Assembly (NCBI RefSeq): GCF_900100265.1 | Contig: NZ_LT629696.1 | Coordinates: 1,922,001 to 1,986,000, forward strand | Reading direction: 5' to 3' | Source of the DNA: Leifsonia sp. 466MF | GTDB taxonomy: Bacteria; Actinomycetota; Actinomycetes; Actinomycetales; Microbacteriaceae | Length of the DNA stretch: 64,000 nt | Shown here: positions 55,804-64,000 of the stretch, piece after piece | How positions within the stretch are numbered: position 1 is the stretch's first letter | Layout: every line of letters starts with the position of its first letter | Position numbers and translations under genes: made by a program | Notes under the pieces: generated by a model | The model's input: only the letters and a program-made list of their open reading frames with translations | Told to the model about the DNA's origin: nothing | Database searches by the model: none

Positions 55804-56715
55804 ATGATCCAGCTCGATCACCTCACCAAACGCTTCGGCGCGAAGACCGCCGTCGACGACATCACCGTGACCATCCAGCCCGGCAAAGTGACGGGCTTCC
55901 TCGGCCCGAACGGCGCCGGCAAGTCGACCACCATGCGCATGATCATGGGGCTCGACCGCCCGACCCGGGGCCAGGCGCTCATCAACGGCAAGCGGTTCGC
56001 CGAGTTCCGCTCGCCGCTCACCGAAGTGGGCGCCCTGCTCGACGCCAAGGCCATCCACACCGGCCGCACCGCCTACGCGCACCTGCTGTCGCTGGCGGCG
56101 ACTCACGGCATCCCGAAGTCCCGCGTCCACGAGGTGATCGGCATGACCGGTCTCGAGTCGGTCGCCAGCAAGCGCGTCGGCGGCTTCTCGCTCGGGATGG
56201 GACAGCGGCTCGGTATCGCCGCGGCCATGCTCGGCGACCCGGCGACGCTCATCCTCGACGAGCCCGTGAACGGACTCGACCCCGAAGGTGTGCTCTGGGT
56301 GCGTCAGTTCGCCCGGCATCTCGCATCGCAGGGCCGGACGATCTTCCTCTCGTCGCACCTGATGAGCGAGATGGCGCAGACCGCCGACCACATCGTGGTG
56401 CTGGGCCGCGGACGCGTGCTCGCGGACGCCCCGGTGGACAGCATCCTCGCCGCTGCCACCCGCCACGCGGTCCGCGTACGGACACCGCAGCCGGAGCAGC
56501 TCGCACGGGCCGTCGCCGGCGCGGACGTCGCCGTCACCGGTGTCGAGGCGCAGCTGCTCGAGATCACCGGCCTCACGGCCGCCCAGATCGGCGAGACCGC
56601 GGCGCGCGACGGGATCGTGCTCCACGAGCTCACCCCGATCAGCGCATCGCTCGAGGAGGCCTACCTCGAGCTCACCCAGGACGACGTCGAGTACCGCACG
56701 GAGGTCAGCCGATGA
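55804..56715 (+). CDS. ABC transporter ATP-binding protein
   Basis: A 303-residue ABC ATPase. Walker A GPNGAGKST, signature SLGMGQRL (degenerate LSGGQ), Walker B LILDEP and the switch His in LSSHL are present. The C-terminal extension of 70 residues is typical of drug/bacitracin-type exporters. TAGTCT at 55791-55796 lies just before the ATG. It overlaps the permease gene by 4 bp. Confidence 0.94.
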   Translation: MIQLDHLTKRFGAKTAVDDITVTIQPGKVTGFLGPNGAGKSTTMRMIMGLDRPTRGQALINGKRFAEFRSPLTEVGALLDAKAIHTGRTAYAHLLSLAATHGIPKSRVHEVIGMTGLESVASKRVGGFSLGMGQRLGIAAAMLGDPATLILDEPVNGLDPEGVLWVRQFARHLASQGRTIFLSSHLMSEMAQTADHIVVLGRGRVLADAPVDSILAAATRHAVRVRTPQPEQLARAVAGADVAVTGVEAQLLEITGLTAAQIGETAARDGIVLHELTPISASLEEAYLELTQDDVEYRTEVSR

Positions 56716-57578
56716 GCACCGCCACATCCCCCGCCACCCCGGTCGGGCACCCGCACACCTCGCTCGGCCGGCTCAGCTTCCCGCGGGTGATCCGGTCGGA
56801 GTGGATCAAGCTCCGCACCCTCCGGTCGACCTTCTGGACGCTGATCAGCGCCGTCGTGCTCGTGGTCGGAATCGCCGCCCTCGTCGCGGTGGCCATCCCC
56901 GAGAAATCGTTGCTCGTCGACCGGGTGCCTGAGGGTCAGCGCGCCGCCATCGAGGCGCAGAGCGCGGCGTTCGCAACGACCGCCGCTACCGCCGGGCTGA
57001 CCTTCGCGTCCCTCGTGATCGCGGTACTGGGTGTGCTGGTGATCAGCGGCGAGTTCTCGACGGGCCAGATCCGCTCGTCGTTCACCGCCGTCCCGCGCCG
57101 CTTCCCGGTGTTCGCGGGGAAGACGCTCGTGCTGTTCGTCGTGGCGTTCCTCGTCGGCCTCGTGTCGTCCGCCGCATCGTGGGCGGTCGCCGTCCCGATC
57201 CTCAACGGAAAGGGATACGAGGGCGACCTGCTGTCCTCCGACACGCTGTGGGCGATCCTCGGCGCCGGTGCGTACCTCGGTCTCGTCGCCGTCTTCGCGC
57301 TGGGAGTCGGCGCCATCCTCAAGTCGACCGCCGGCGGCATCGCCGGTGCTCTCGGCGTGCTGCTCGTGCTGCCGATCATCGCGAACCTCGTCAGCGGCCT
57401 CACCCGCACCCAGTGGGTGGCCGACGCGGGGCATTACCTCATCAGCAACGCCGGACAGGGCCTCGCCGGAGTCGGCAACGGCGACCTCGAGCCCTGGGCG
57501 AACGTGGTGACCGTGCTCGTCTGGGCGGCCGTCGCCTTCATCGCCGGATCGGTGCTGCTGCAGCGCAGGGACGCCTGA
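56712..57578 (+). CDS. ABC transporter permease
   Basis: A 288-residue membrane protein with six helices, the partner of the preceding ATPase (ABC-2 type). The segment RVIRSEWIKLRTLRSTFWTL at the N terminus is typical. Overlap ATGA with the ATPase. Together they form an exporter, probably controlled by the downstream two-component pair, as in antibiotic-responsive systems. Confidence 0.9.
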   Translation: MSTATSPATPVGHPHTSLGRLSFPRVIRSEWIKLRTLRSTFWTLISAVVLVVGIAALVAVAIPEKSLLVDRVPEGQRAAIEAQSAAFATTAATAGLTFASLVIAVLGVLVISGEFSTGQIRSSFTAVPRRFPVFAGKTLVLFVVAFLVGLVSSAASWAVAVPILNGKGYEGDLLSSDTLWAILGAGAYLGLVAVFALGVGAILKSTAGGIAGALGVLLVLPIIANLVSGLTRTQWVADAGHYLISNAGQGLAGVGNGDLEPWANVVTVLVWAAVAFIAGSVLLQRRDA

Positions 57579-57586
57579 CCCTCGTC

Positions 57587-58954
57587 GTGACCTCGGAGGC
57601 GACCACCACGCAGACCCCGGACGGACTCGAACTGCCGAGACCGCCCGGGGTCGTGCGTCGTTTCTTCGGGGCGCATCCCCTCGCTGTCGACATCTTCGTC
57701 GCGGCGTTCTACCTCATCCCCTCGGTCGTCGGGGCGCTCGTCGTCTCGGCCGTCCACCCGACGCCGCAGGAGCTCATCCACCTCGTCCTGTCGGCCGTGG
57801 CCGGCGCTGCCCTGCTGGCGCGGCGGCAACAGCCCGCGGTCGTCTTCGCGATCGCGACCGTGCTGCTCGGCACCAGCGTCTTCCTCGGCCGCGACATGGA
57901 TGTGGTGCCCACCCTGTTCGCGCTGTACGCGCTCGCGGTTTACCGCTCGATCCGCTCGGCGTGGGTGGCCTTCGCCGTGACCTCCGCCGTCACCGTCTCT
58001 ACGCTCATCGTTCAGGTGCTGCTCACGCAGGCGAAGGTGTTCACGCCGCTCGAGACGGCGGCGATCCCGTCGGGCATCCTGGTGCTGTCGTTCAGCGTCG
58101 TCTCCGTCCTGATCGGCAGCAACGTCGGAAACCGCCGGCGCTACCTCAACGCCCTCATCGACCGCGCCCGTCAGCTCGCTCGCGAGCGGGACCAGCAGGC
58201 GGAGATCGCCGCCGCGGCGGAGCGGAGCCGGATCGCACGCGAAATGCACGACATCGTCTCGCACAGCCTCACGGTGATGATCACGCTGGCGGACGGCTCC
58301 GCGCGGATGGCAGATACGGCCTCCGATCGTCCGGAATCCGAGCGGACGGAACAGGCCGAGCGGTCGGCGCAGGCCATGCGTCTCGTCGCCGAGACGGGAC
58401 GCGGCGCTCTGGCCGACATGCGCCGCCTGCTCGGCGTGCTGCGCGACGGCGAGAACGGCGCTGCGGCACGGGAACCGCAACCGGGCGTCGGCGAGTTGGC
58501 GGAACTGGTCGAGACGTTCCGCGCCGCGGGTCTGCCGGTGCGGATCACCGTCACCGGTCTGCCCCCGGAGGACATCGGGCAGCAGCTCACCATCTTCCGC
58601 GTGGTGCAGGAGGGCCTCACCAACGCCCTCCGTTACGCCCCGACTGCGACGGCCGTGCGCGTCGTCATCGTCTTCCAGCCGGGGACCGTCATCGTGACCA
58701 TCGATGACAACGCTGCACTGCATCCCTCAGCCGGGCAGGGCTCCGGACGCGGGCTGATCGGTCTGCGCGAACGCGTCGGACTGTACGGCGGGACGCTGGA
58801 GGCGGGGCCACGGCCCGGTGGAGGCTGGCGGGTGCGGGCGGTGTTCGACGCCGTTCGTGCGGCTGGGCCCACCTCGGCGGCGCCACCTCCGCCTCCGCCT
58901 CCAGACATGACGACGACGCCCGCCCCCGCGACGACCCCGAAGGAGAACCCGTGA
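57587..58954 (+). CDS. Two-component sensor histidine kinase (HisKA_3)
   Basis: A 455-residue kinase. Four to five transmembrane helices (35-190), then the phosphoacceptor helix SRIAREMHDIVSHSL and an HATPase domain (VVQEGLTNALRYAP, GLIGLRERV). The tail is Pro/Thr-rich. GTG at 57587, 8 bp after the permease stop, has only a weak ribosome binding site, so it may depend on coupling. DesK/NarX-like architecture. Confidence 0.92.
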   Translation: MTSEATTTQTPDGLELPRPPGVVRRFFGAHPLAVDIFVAAFYLIPSVVGALVVSAVHPTPQELIHLVLSAVAGAALLARRQQPAVVFAIATVLLGTSVFLGRDMDVVPTLFALYALAVYRSIRSAWVAFAVTSAVTVSTLIVQVLLTQAKVFTPLETAAIPSGILVLSFSVVSVLIGSNVGNRRRYLNALIDRARQLARERDQQAEIAAAAERSRIAREMHDIVSHSLTVMITLADGSARMADTASDRPESERTEQAERSAQAMRLVAETGRGALADMRRLLGVLRDGENGAAAREPQPGVGELAELVETFRAAGLPVRITVTGLPPEDIGQQLTIFRVVQEGLTNALRYAPTATAVRVVIVFQPGTVIVTIDDNAALHPSAGQGSGRGLIGLRERVGLYGGTLEAGPRPGGGWRVRAVFDAVRAAGPTSAAPPPPPPPDMTTTPAPATTPKENP

Positions 58955-59625
58955 CCGACGCCCCCATCCGCATCCTGCTCGTCGACGACCAGCAGCTGGT
59001 CCGCATGGGCTTCCGGATGGTGCTGGAGGCCGAACCGGACCTCGCCGTGGTCGGCGAGGCGGCCGACGGTGCCGAGGCCGTCCGGCTCACCGCGCAGGTG
59101 CGTCCGGATGTGGTGCTGATGGATGTGCGGATGCCGGTTCTCGACGGCATCGAGGCGACCCGGCGCATCGTCGAGACCGACCCGGGCGCGCGGATCATCA
59201 TCCTCACCACCTTCGACCTCGACGAGTACGCGTTCGGCGGGCTCCGCGCGGGCGCGAGCGGGTTCCTCCTCAAGGACGCACGTCCCGACGAGCTGATCGG
59301 CGCCGTTCGCGCGGTGGCCGCGGGCGATGCGGCGGTCTCCGGCCGGGTGACGAGGGCGATGCTGGAGATGTTCGCCGACCGGCTCCCATCGGGATCGTCG
59401 CCGAACCAGACCGGGCACGACCCGGCGGCCGCCCTCACCCCGCGCGAGCGCGAGATCCTGCTCGCCATCGGCGAAGGCCTGAGCAACGGTGAGATCGGCG
59501 CGCGGTTCTACCTCACCGAGTCGACGGTGAAGACGCATGTCGGCCGCGTGCTCTCGAAGCTGCAGCTGCGCGACCGCGTGCACGCCGTGATCTTCGCGTA
59601 CGAGCACGGGCTGCTGGAGCGATGA
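58951..59625 (+). CDS. NarL/LuxR-family response regulator
   Basis: A 224-residue regulator: acidic pocket DD at 12-13, phosphorylation site Asp58 in VVLMDVR, and a LuxR helix-turn-helix from LTPREREILLAIGEG. GTG overlaps the kinase stop (GTGA). Cognate to that kinase; probably regulates the ABC exporter operon. Confidence 0.94.
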   Translation: MTDAPIRILLVDDQQLVRMGFRMVLEAEPDLAVVGEAADGAEAVRLTAQVRPDVVLMDVRMPVLDGIEATRRIVETDPGARIIILTTFDLDEYAFGGLRAGASGFLLKDARPDELIGAVRAVAAGDAAVSGRVTRAMLEMFADRLPSGSSPNQTGHDPAAALTPREREILLAIGEGLSNGEIGARFYLTESTVKTHVGRVLSKLQLRDRVHAVIFAYEHGLLER

Positions 59626-59684
59626 ACCGCCGCGCCCCCGATTCCAGCGACCGCCAAGGCGCGGCTCGCTAGGCTCGACGGGGT

Positions 59685-60938
59685 ATGGAAATCCTCAAAG
59701 CGAACTTCTGGACCGATCTCGGATCCTGGGCGGTCGACGCCGGCTGGAACATCGTCAACGCCGTCTGCATCGTCGCCGGTGCCTTCCTCCTCAGCTGGAT
59801 CCTGCGCGTCGTCATCCGCAAGGTGGTCGGCCGGATCGTCAGCGGCGTCAAGAAGGGCCAGAACGTCAGCGACACGCAGGCGCTCGTCGCGTCGCCGCTC
59901 GCGGCCGTCCGCGTCGTGCAGCGCACCCGGACGCTCGGCTCGGTGCTGACCAACATCGTCAACGTGACGATCGGCATCATCGCGATCATCCTCATCCTCA
60001 ACGTCTTTGTCCCCGACGTGCTCGGATCCTTTGCCCTGCTCACGGCCGCGATCGGCGCCGGTCTCGGTTTCGGCGCGCAGAACATCGTCAAGGACGTGCT
60101 CAACGGCCTGTTCATGGTCATGGAGGACCAGCTCGGTGTCGGCGACGTGGTCGACCTCGGCTCCGCGACCGGCGTCGTCGAGGCGGTCGGAATCCGCGTC
60201 ACCCAGGTGCGCGACGTGAACGGCACGCTGTGGTTCGTCCGCAACGGCGAGATCCTCCGCGTGGGCAACATGTCGCAGGGCTGGGCGCGCGTCATCATCG
60301 ACCTGGCCGTGCCCTACGAGGCGGACGTCGAGGCGGTCGAAGCGAAGATGCTGGAGACCGCGACGGCGCTCGCGACGAGCGCCAAGTGGCGCTCGCGCAT
60401 CCTCGAGAAGCCGGAGCTGTGGGGAATCGAGTCGATCTCGGCCGACGCCATCGTCATCCGCATCGTGCTGAAGACCCGCACGACCGCGAAGGACGACGTC
60501 TCGCGCGAACTGCGCCTCCGCCTCAAGCAGGCGCTGGACGAGATGGGTGTAAAGCTCCCGTCGCTCTCGGCCGTCGTGCTGAGCGGATTCGACAGCGCCG
60601 GGAGCGTCACGGGCGCGAAGCCGCCGCGGACCCGGCCGAGCCAGGCGGTGACGCCGGAGCCGCCGCTGAAGGGGCGCAAGGCGCGCGCGGCGGCGAAGCG
60701 GCAGCAGGCAGCGAGCGGACGCGTGGCGGATCCCGGCGCGATCCGGATCACGCCGGCGGTCGAAGGCGGTGCGTCGGTGCGGGCTGCTGCGGAGAAGGCG
60801 GGCGCGGAGAAGCCGGTCGAGAAGCCGGCGGGCGACAAGCCGGCGGACAAGCCCGCGCCCCGCAAGCCCGCGACGCCGAAGCCGGACGCCGACGCCGCGC
60901 CCGACGCCCGCCCCGACACGGACGGACCCGCCCGATGA
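59685..60938 (+). CDS. MscS-family mechanosensitive channel
   Basis: A 417-residue membrane protein: one N-terminal helix, two further helices, the pore-lining GAGLGFGAQNIVKDVLNGLF and a beta-rich MscS domain. The C-terminal 100 residues are Lys/Ala/Pro-rich and disordered, a long cytoplasmic tail. TAGGCT at 59670-59675 predicts a three-base leader. Overlaps the globin gene (ATGA). Confidence 0.92.
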   Translation: MEILKANFWTDLGSWAVDAGWNIVNAVCIVAGAFLLSWILRVVIRKVVGRIVSGVKKGQNVSDTQALVASPLAAVRVVQRTRTLGSVLTNIVNVTIGIIAIILILNVFVPDVLGSFALLTAAIGAGLGFGAQNIVKDVLNGLFMVMEDQLGVGDVVDLGSATGVVEAVGIRVTQVRDVNGTLWFVRNGEILRVGNMSQGWARVIIDLAVPYEADVEAVEAKMLETATALATSAKWRSRILEKPELWGIESISADAIVIRIVLKTRTTAKDDVSRELRLRLKQALDEMGVKLPSLSAVVLSGFDSAGSVTGAKPPRTRPSQAVTPEPPLKGRKARAAAKRQQAASGRVADPGAIRITPAVEGGASVRAAAEKAGAEKPVEKPAGDKPADKPAPRKPATPKPDADAAPDARPDTDGPAR

Positions 60939-61333
60939 GCATCCCCGTCGGCCCACAGCCGAGCTTCTACGACCAGATCGGCGGACACGAGACGTTCGTC
61001 CGGCTGGTTGACGCGTTCTACCGCGACGTCGCCGACGACCCGGTGCTGCGACCGATGTACCCGGAGGAGGACCTGGGCCCGGCGAAGGAGCGGCTGACGC
61101 TGTTCCTGGAGCAGTACTGGGGTGGTCCGACGACGTACAGCGAGCAGCGCGGACACCCGCGGCTGCGGATGCGTCACAACCCGTTCAAGGTGAACCCGGA
61201 CGCCCGGGACCGCTGGCTGACCCACATGCGGACCGCGGTCGGCGAGCTCGAGCTCCCGCCGCTGCAGGAGGAGACGCTCTGGAATTACCTGGAGCGGGCC
61301 GCGTTCGCTATGGTCAACACATTCGAGGAGTAG
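60935..61333 (+). CDS. Truncated hemoglobin (group II-like)
   Basis: A 132-residue 2/2 globin. FYDQIGGHETFVRLVDAFYRDVADDP holds the A-B helices with the B10 Tyr, MRHNPF has the proximal-side His and DRWLTHM the G8 Trp expected for group II (trHbO). Role in oxygen or NO chemistry. Its ATG overlaps the mscS stop by 4 bp. Confidence 0.92.
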   Translation: MSIPVGPQPSFYDQIGGHETFVRLVDAFYRDVADDPVLRPMYPEEDLGPAKERLTLFLEQYWGGPTTYSEQRGHPRLRMRHNPFKVNPDARDRWLTHMRTAVGELELPPLQEETLWNYLERAAFAMVNTFEE

Positions 61334-61370
61334 CGCTCCTCCCGCCATCCCGGTGCCGAAGGAGACACGG

Positions 61371-63017
61371 ATGACCTACGAACCCGACGCGATCGTCGTC
61401 GGCGCGGGCCTTGCGGGCCTGGTCGCCGCATCCGAACTGCTGGACGCGGGGCGCCGGGTCACGATCGTGGAGCAGGAACCGTCGGCGTCGTTCGGCGGGC
61501 AGGCGTGGTGGTCGTTCGGCGGACTCTTCCTCATCGACTCCCCCGAGCAGCGCAGGATGGGCGTGCACGACTCCCTCGCGCTCGCCCGCGACGACTGGTT
61601 CGGCACCGCCGGCTTCGACCGCGACGAGGACCACTGGCCACGGCAGTGGGCGGAGGCGTACCTGCAGTTCGCGGCCGGCGAGAAGCGCGCGTGGCTGCAC
61701 GAGAAGGGCGTCCGCTTCTTCCCCGTCGTGGGATGGGCGGAGCGCGGCGACGGCAGAGCCGGCGGTCACGGCAACTCGGTCCCCCGCTTCCACATCACCT
61801 GGGGAACGGGACCCGGCGTCGTCGAGCCGTTCGCCCGCCGGGTGCAGTCGGCGGCGGCGAACGGACGCGCGGCGATCCGCAACAGGCACCGGGTGGACGA
61901 GCTGATCGTCGAGGACGGCCGGGTCGTCGGCGTGCGCGGCGCGGTGCTCGCCCCCGACGTCGCCGGCCGTGGTGCGCCCAGCAACCGCGACGTCGTCGGC
62001 GACTTCGAGCTCCGCGCGCCGGTCGTCATCGTCGCCTCCGGCGGGATCGGCGGAAACCACGACCTCGTCCGAGCCGCCTGGCCTGCGCGGCTGGGCGAGC
62101 CGCCCGCATCCATGCTCTCCGGAGTGCCGGCCCACGTCGATGGCCGCATGCTGGGGATCGCAGAGACCGCGGGCGCCCACCTGATCAACGGCGACCGGAT
62201 GTGGCACTACACCGAGGGCATCCAGAACTGGGACCCGGTGTGGGAGCGGCACGGAATCCGCATCCTGCCCGGCCCGTCATCCCTGTGGCTGGATGCGCAC
62301 GGCGACAGACTGCCGTCGCCGTTGTACCCGGGATTCGACACGCTCGGGACGCTGGAGCACCTGCGGCGGACGGGCTCGGACTACAGCTGGTTCGTGCTGA
62401 CCCAGAAGATCATCGAGAAGGAGTTCGCACTCTCCGGCAGCGAGCAGAACCCCGACCTGACCGGCAAAGACGTGCGGCTGCTCGCCAAGCGGGTCGCTCC
62501 CGGCGCGCCCGGGCCGGTGGAGGCGTTCAAGGAGAAGGGCGCCGACTTCGTGGTCGCCGACACGCTCGACGAACTGCTGGCCGGGATGCAGCGCATCGCC
62601 GACGTCCCGCTCGACACCGAGCTGGTCGCACGGCACGTGCACGAGCGCGACCGCCAGCTGGACAACGAGTTCGGCAAGGACCTGCAGCTCGCCGCGATCC
62701 GGGCGGCGCGCCGGTACCGGGGCGACAAGCTGATCCGCGTCGCGACGCCGCACAAGCTGCTCGACCCGGCGGCGGGACCCTTGATCGCGGTGAAGCTGCA
62801 CATCCTCACACGGAAGAGCCTCGGCGGGATCGAGACGGACCTCGACGGGCGGGTGCTGTCGGCCGACGGCTCGGTCGTCCCGGGCCTCTATGCGGTCGGA
62901 GAAGCGAGCGGCTTCGGCGGTGGCGGGATGCACGGCTACCGCGCCCTGGAGGGCACGTTCCTGGGCGGCTGCCTCTTCTCGGGCCGCCAGGCCGGCCGAG
63001 CCGCCGCTCGCGCCTGA
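61371..63017 (+). CDS. FAD-binding dehydrogenase (KstD-like)
   Basis: A 548-residue flavoprotein of the fumarate reductase/3-ketosteroid dehydrogenase superfamily. The dinucleotide motif GAGLAG is at 11-16, FGGQAWWSFGGLF marks the flavin-binding neighbourhood and GEASGFGGGGMHGYRALEG is the C-terminal FAD motif. Substrate unknown. ATG at 61371 follows GGAG. It ends just before a 31-bp palindrome. Confidence 0.9.
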   Translation: MTYEPDAIVVGAGLAGLVAASELLDAGRRVTIVEQEPSASFGGQAWWSFGGLFLIDSPEQRRMGVHDSLALARDDWFGTAGFDRDEDHWPRQWAEAYLQFAAGEKRAWLHEKGVRFFPVVGWAERGDGRAGGHGNSVPRFHITWGTGPGVVEPFARRVQSAAANGRAAIRNRHRVDELIVEDGRVVGVRGAVLAPDVAGRGAPSNRDVVGDFELRAPVVIVASGGIGGNHDLVRAAWPARLGEPPASMLSGVPAHVDGRMLGIAETAGAHLINGDRMWHYTEGIQNWDPVWERHGIRILPGPSSLWLDAHGDRLPSPLYPGFDTLGTLEHLRRTGSDYSWFVLTQKIIEKEFALSGSEQNPDLTGKDVRLLAKRVAPGAPGPVEAFKEKGADFVVADTLDELLAGMQRIADVPLDTELVARHVHERDRQLDNEFGKDLQLAAIRAARRYRGDKLIRVATPHKLLDPAAGPLIAVKLHILTRKSLGGIETDLDGRVLSADGSVVPGLYAVGEASGFGGGGMHGYRALEGTFLGGCLFSGRQAGRAAARA

Positions 63018-63058
63018 TCCGCGCTCCCGTCCCGTCCCTTCCGTCGCGCGCCCCTCCG

Positions 63059-63132
63059 CCCGCCGTCGAGTCCGCAAACTTTGCACGCTGAAGCCCCGCC
63101 GAGCGTGCAAAGTTTGCGGACTCGACGGCGGG
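63059..63132. repeat. Perfect 31-bp inverted repeat, likely bidirectional terminator
   Basis: Arms 63059-63089 and 63102-63132 are exactly complementary around a 12-nt loop. The arms hold GTCCGCAAACTTTGCACGCT. It sits between two convergent genes. The stem is longer than any ordinary terminator here. Confidence 0.9.
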
Positions 63133-63140
63133 GGTGTGGG

Positions 63141-63848
63141 TCAGCGGCGGAGGGTCCAGGCCTGGCGGCGGACGAGGGTGTGGCCGCGGCGCGTGGTGAG
63201 GCGCGTCCAGGGGCCCGTCTCGTAGATGGTGACGGTGTCGTCGTCGCCGACGAAGCCGAGGCTGTCCGCGGCGAATGCGGCGCCCGCCGGGATGTACTCG
63301 AGGTCGTCGATCGGACGGCCCCACACCTCGGCGCGGACACGCTGCACCAACTGCTCGCCTGTGCCGGTCGGAACGGCCTCGGCGACCTCTGCGACTCCCG
63401 CCTTGGCGGTCGACTGCAGAAGCGCGGAGGACGTCTCTCCGACCTTCTGCCAGCCGCCCCGCGGCGGCGAGATGCCCGCCCACGTCACGGTCGAGACCTC
63501 GAGCGGCAGGCGGATCTCAATGGGCTCGGCGGCCCCCTCCGCGCCCGCGCCCTCGGACTCGGCGGCCTCTGCGTTCTCGCGCACCCGCGCGACGCGGTCG
63601 AGCAGCGAGCGGATGGGCACGACGACGTCGAACTCCACGTCCGCGCCCGTCGCGAAGGTCCGCAGGCCCAGCACGGTCGGCGTCTCATCCATCAGCCCGC
63701 GCGGATACAGGATCGCCGTGTAGACGGCCAGCACCCCCGATCCGGCGATCAGGCGCACGGAACCCTCCTCGACGCGGGCGGCCCGCGACAGATAAGTCTG
63801 CAGATCGGCGACGGCGAGGAGATCGACTAGAGAAAACGACTGGCTCAT
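63141..63848 (-). CDS. Conserved hypothetical protein
   Basis: A 235-residue acidic protein without signal peptide or membrane helix. The N-terminal SLVDLLAVADLQTYLSRAARV and central EVSTVTWAGISPPRGGW, plus WGRPIDDLEYIPAGAAFAADSLGFV, look like conserved blocks of a family restricted to actinobacteria. No catalytic motif is seen. Its start lies 43 bp from the divergent thioesterase GTG. Confidence 0.75.
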   Translation of the reverse strand: MSQSFSLVDLLAVADLQTYLSRAARVEEGSVRLIAGSGVLAVYTAILYPRGLMDETPTVLGLRTFATGADVEFDVVVPIRSLLDRVARVRENAEAAESEGAGAEGAAEPIEIRLPLEVSTVTWAGISPPRGGWQKVGETSSALLQSTAKAGVAEVAEAVPTGTGEQLVQRVRAEVWGRPIDDLEYIPAGAAFAADSLGFVGDDDTVTIYETGPWTRLTTRRGHTLVRRQAWTLRR

Positions 63849-63890
63849 CGGATGTCTAAACTACCAACACACCACCGACTTGGAGGCACC

Positions 63891-64000
63891 GTGACCGAGC
63901 CCCTGGCTTCCCTACTGACCGCGCTCGATCTGACCGACACCGGCGCCCGCACCAGTGAGGACATCTTCACGGGCCCGTCGCAGTGGATGCCGCTGGGCCG
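63891..64000 (+). CDS. Acyl-CoA thioesterase II (TesB-like), N-terminal fragment
   Basis: The GTG at 63891 follows TTGGAGG; the visible 36 residues (TEPLASLLTALDLTD, then EDIFTGPSQWMPLGR) match the start of TesB hotdog thioesterases, which hydrolyse acyl-CoA. The gene runs off the window, so the active site is not visible. Confidence 0.75.
   Translation, partial: MTEPLASLLTALDLTDTGARTSEDIFTGPSQWMPLG

Overview
The window is high-GC DNA with mostly G/C third codon positions, frequent GTG starts and many 1-4 bp gene overlaps. Gene order (ileS-folC-DUF4233-ndk, VKOR, rne, rplU-rpmA-obgE-proB-proA-nadD-rsfS; tig-clpP1-clpP2-clpX), a translational-type ileS T-box and many leaderless mRNAs point to an actinobacterium, most likely a Microbacteriaceae member (Leifsonia-like). 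This placement is inference from gene content; no 16S gene is present.

Layout. 1-4.7 kb: the end of an epoxide-hydrolase-like gene, a second alpha/beta hydrolase, a thioredoxin-fold protein, a coupled MEDS-sensor/LuxR pair, a 34-residue charged microprotein and a GNAT acetyltransferase. 4.7-6.3 kb: the RNA ligase rtcB behind a structured leader with a 23-codon ORF, then tRNA-Ala(GGC). 6.4-14.2 kb: a minus-strand run from one clear promoter, rplU-rpmA-obgE-proB-proA-small membrane protein-nadD-tail-anchored A/P-rich protein-rsfS. 14.3-24.1 kb: DUF4031, rne, VKOR and the T-box-controlled ileS-folC-DUF4233-ndk operon. 24.1-30.2 kb: TetR/MHS transporter pair, valS and two paralogous acetyltransferases. 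30.2-35.9 kb: an MFS exporter with its ArsR-type regulator, separated from an M3 peptidase by a 14-bp-period operator array; then a YfeO-like ClC protein. 35.9-41.1 kb: the clpX, clpP2-clpP1, TPR and tig proteostasis block, tRNA-Pro(TGG) and tRNA-Gly(TCC).

41.1-43.9 kb is an accessory islet immediately downstream of tRNA-Gly, visibly lower in GC. It holds a coupled DUF5343-HEPN(Swt1-type)-DUF2511 lipoprotein operon, a twice-frameshifted pseudogene and a DUF3892 gene. The HEPN protein keeps an R-x4-H ribonuclease motif, and this cassette is the best candidate for an undescribed (defence or toxin-antitoxin-like) system here. 43.9-64 kb: a membrane protein, an Rv0909-type small protein, a multicopper oxidase-histidine kinase-response regulator operon divergent from dps, an amidohydrolase-PaiB pair, nei-rpiB, pepN, an ABC exporter-two-component operon, mscS-truncated globin, an FAD dehydrogenase, a conserved hypothetical and the start of a TesB-type thioesterase.

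Recurring signals: eight genes have a -10-like hexamer exactly six bases before the start codon, indicating leaderless transcripts; five long intergenic inverted repeats sit mostly at operon ends.
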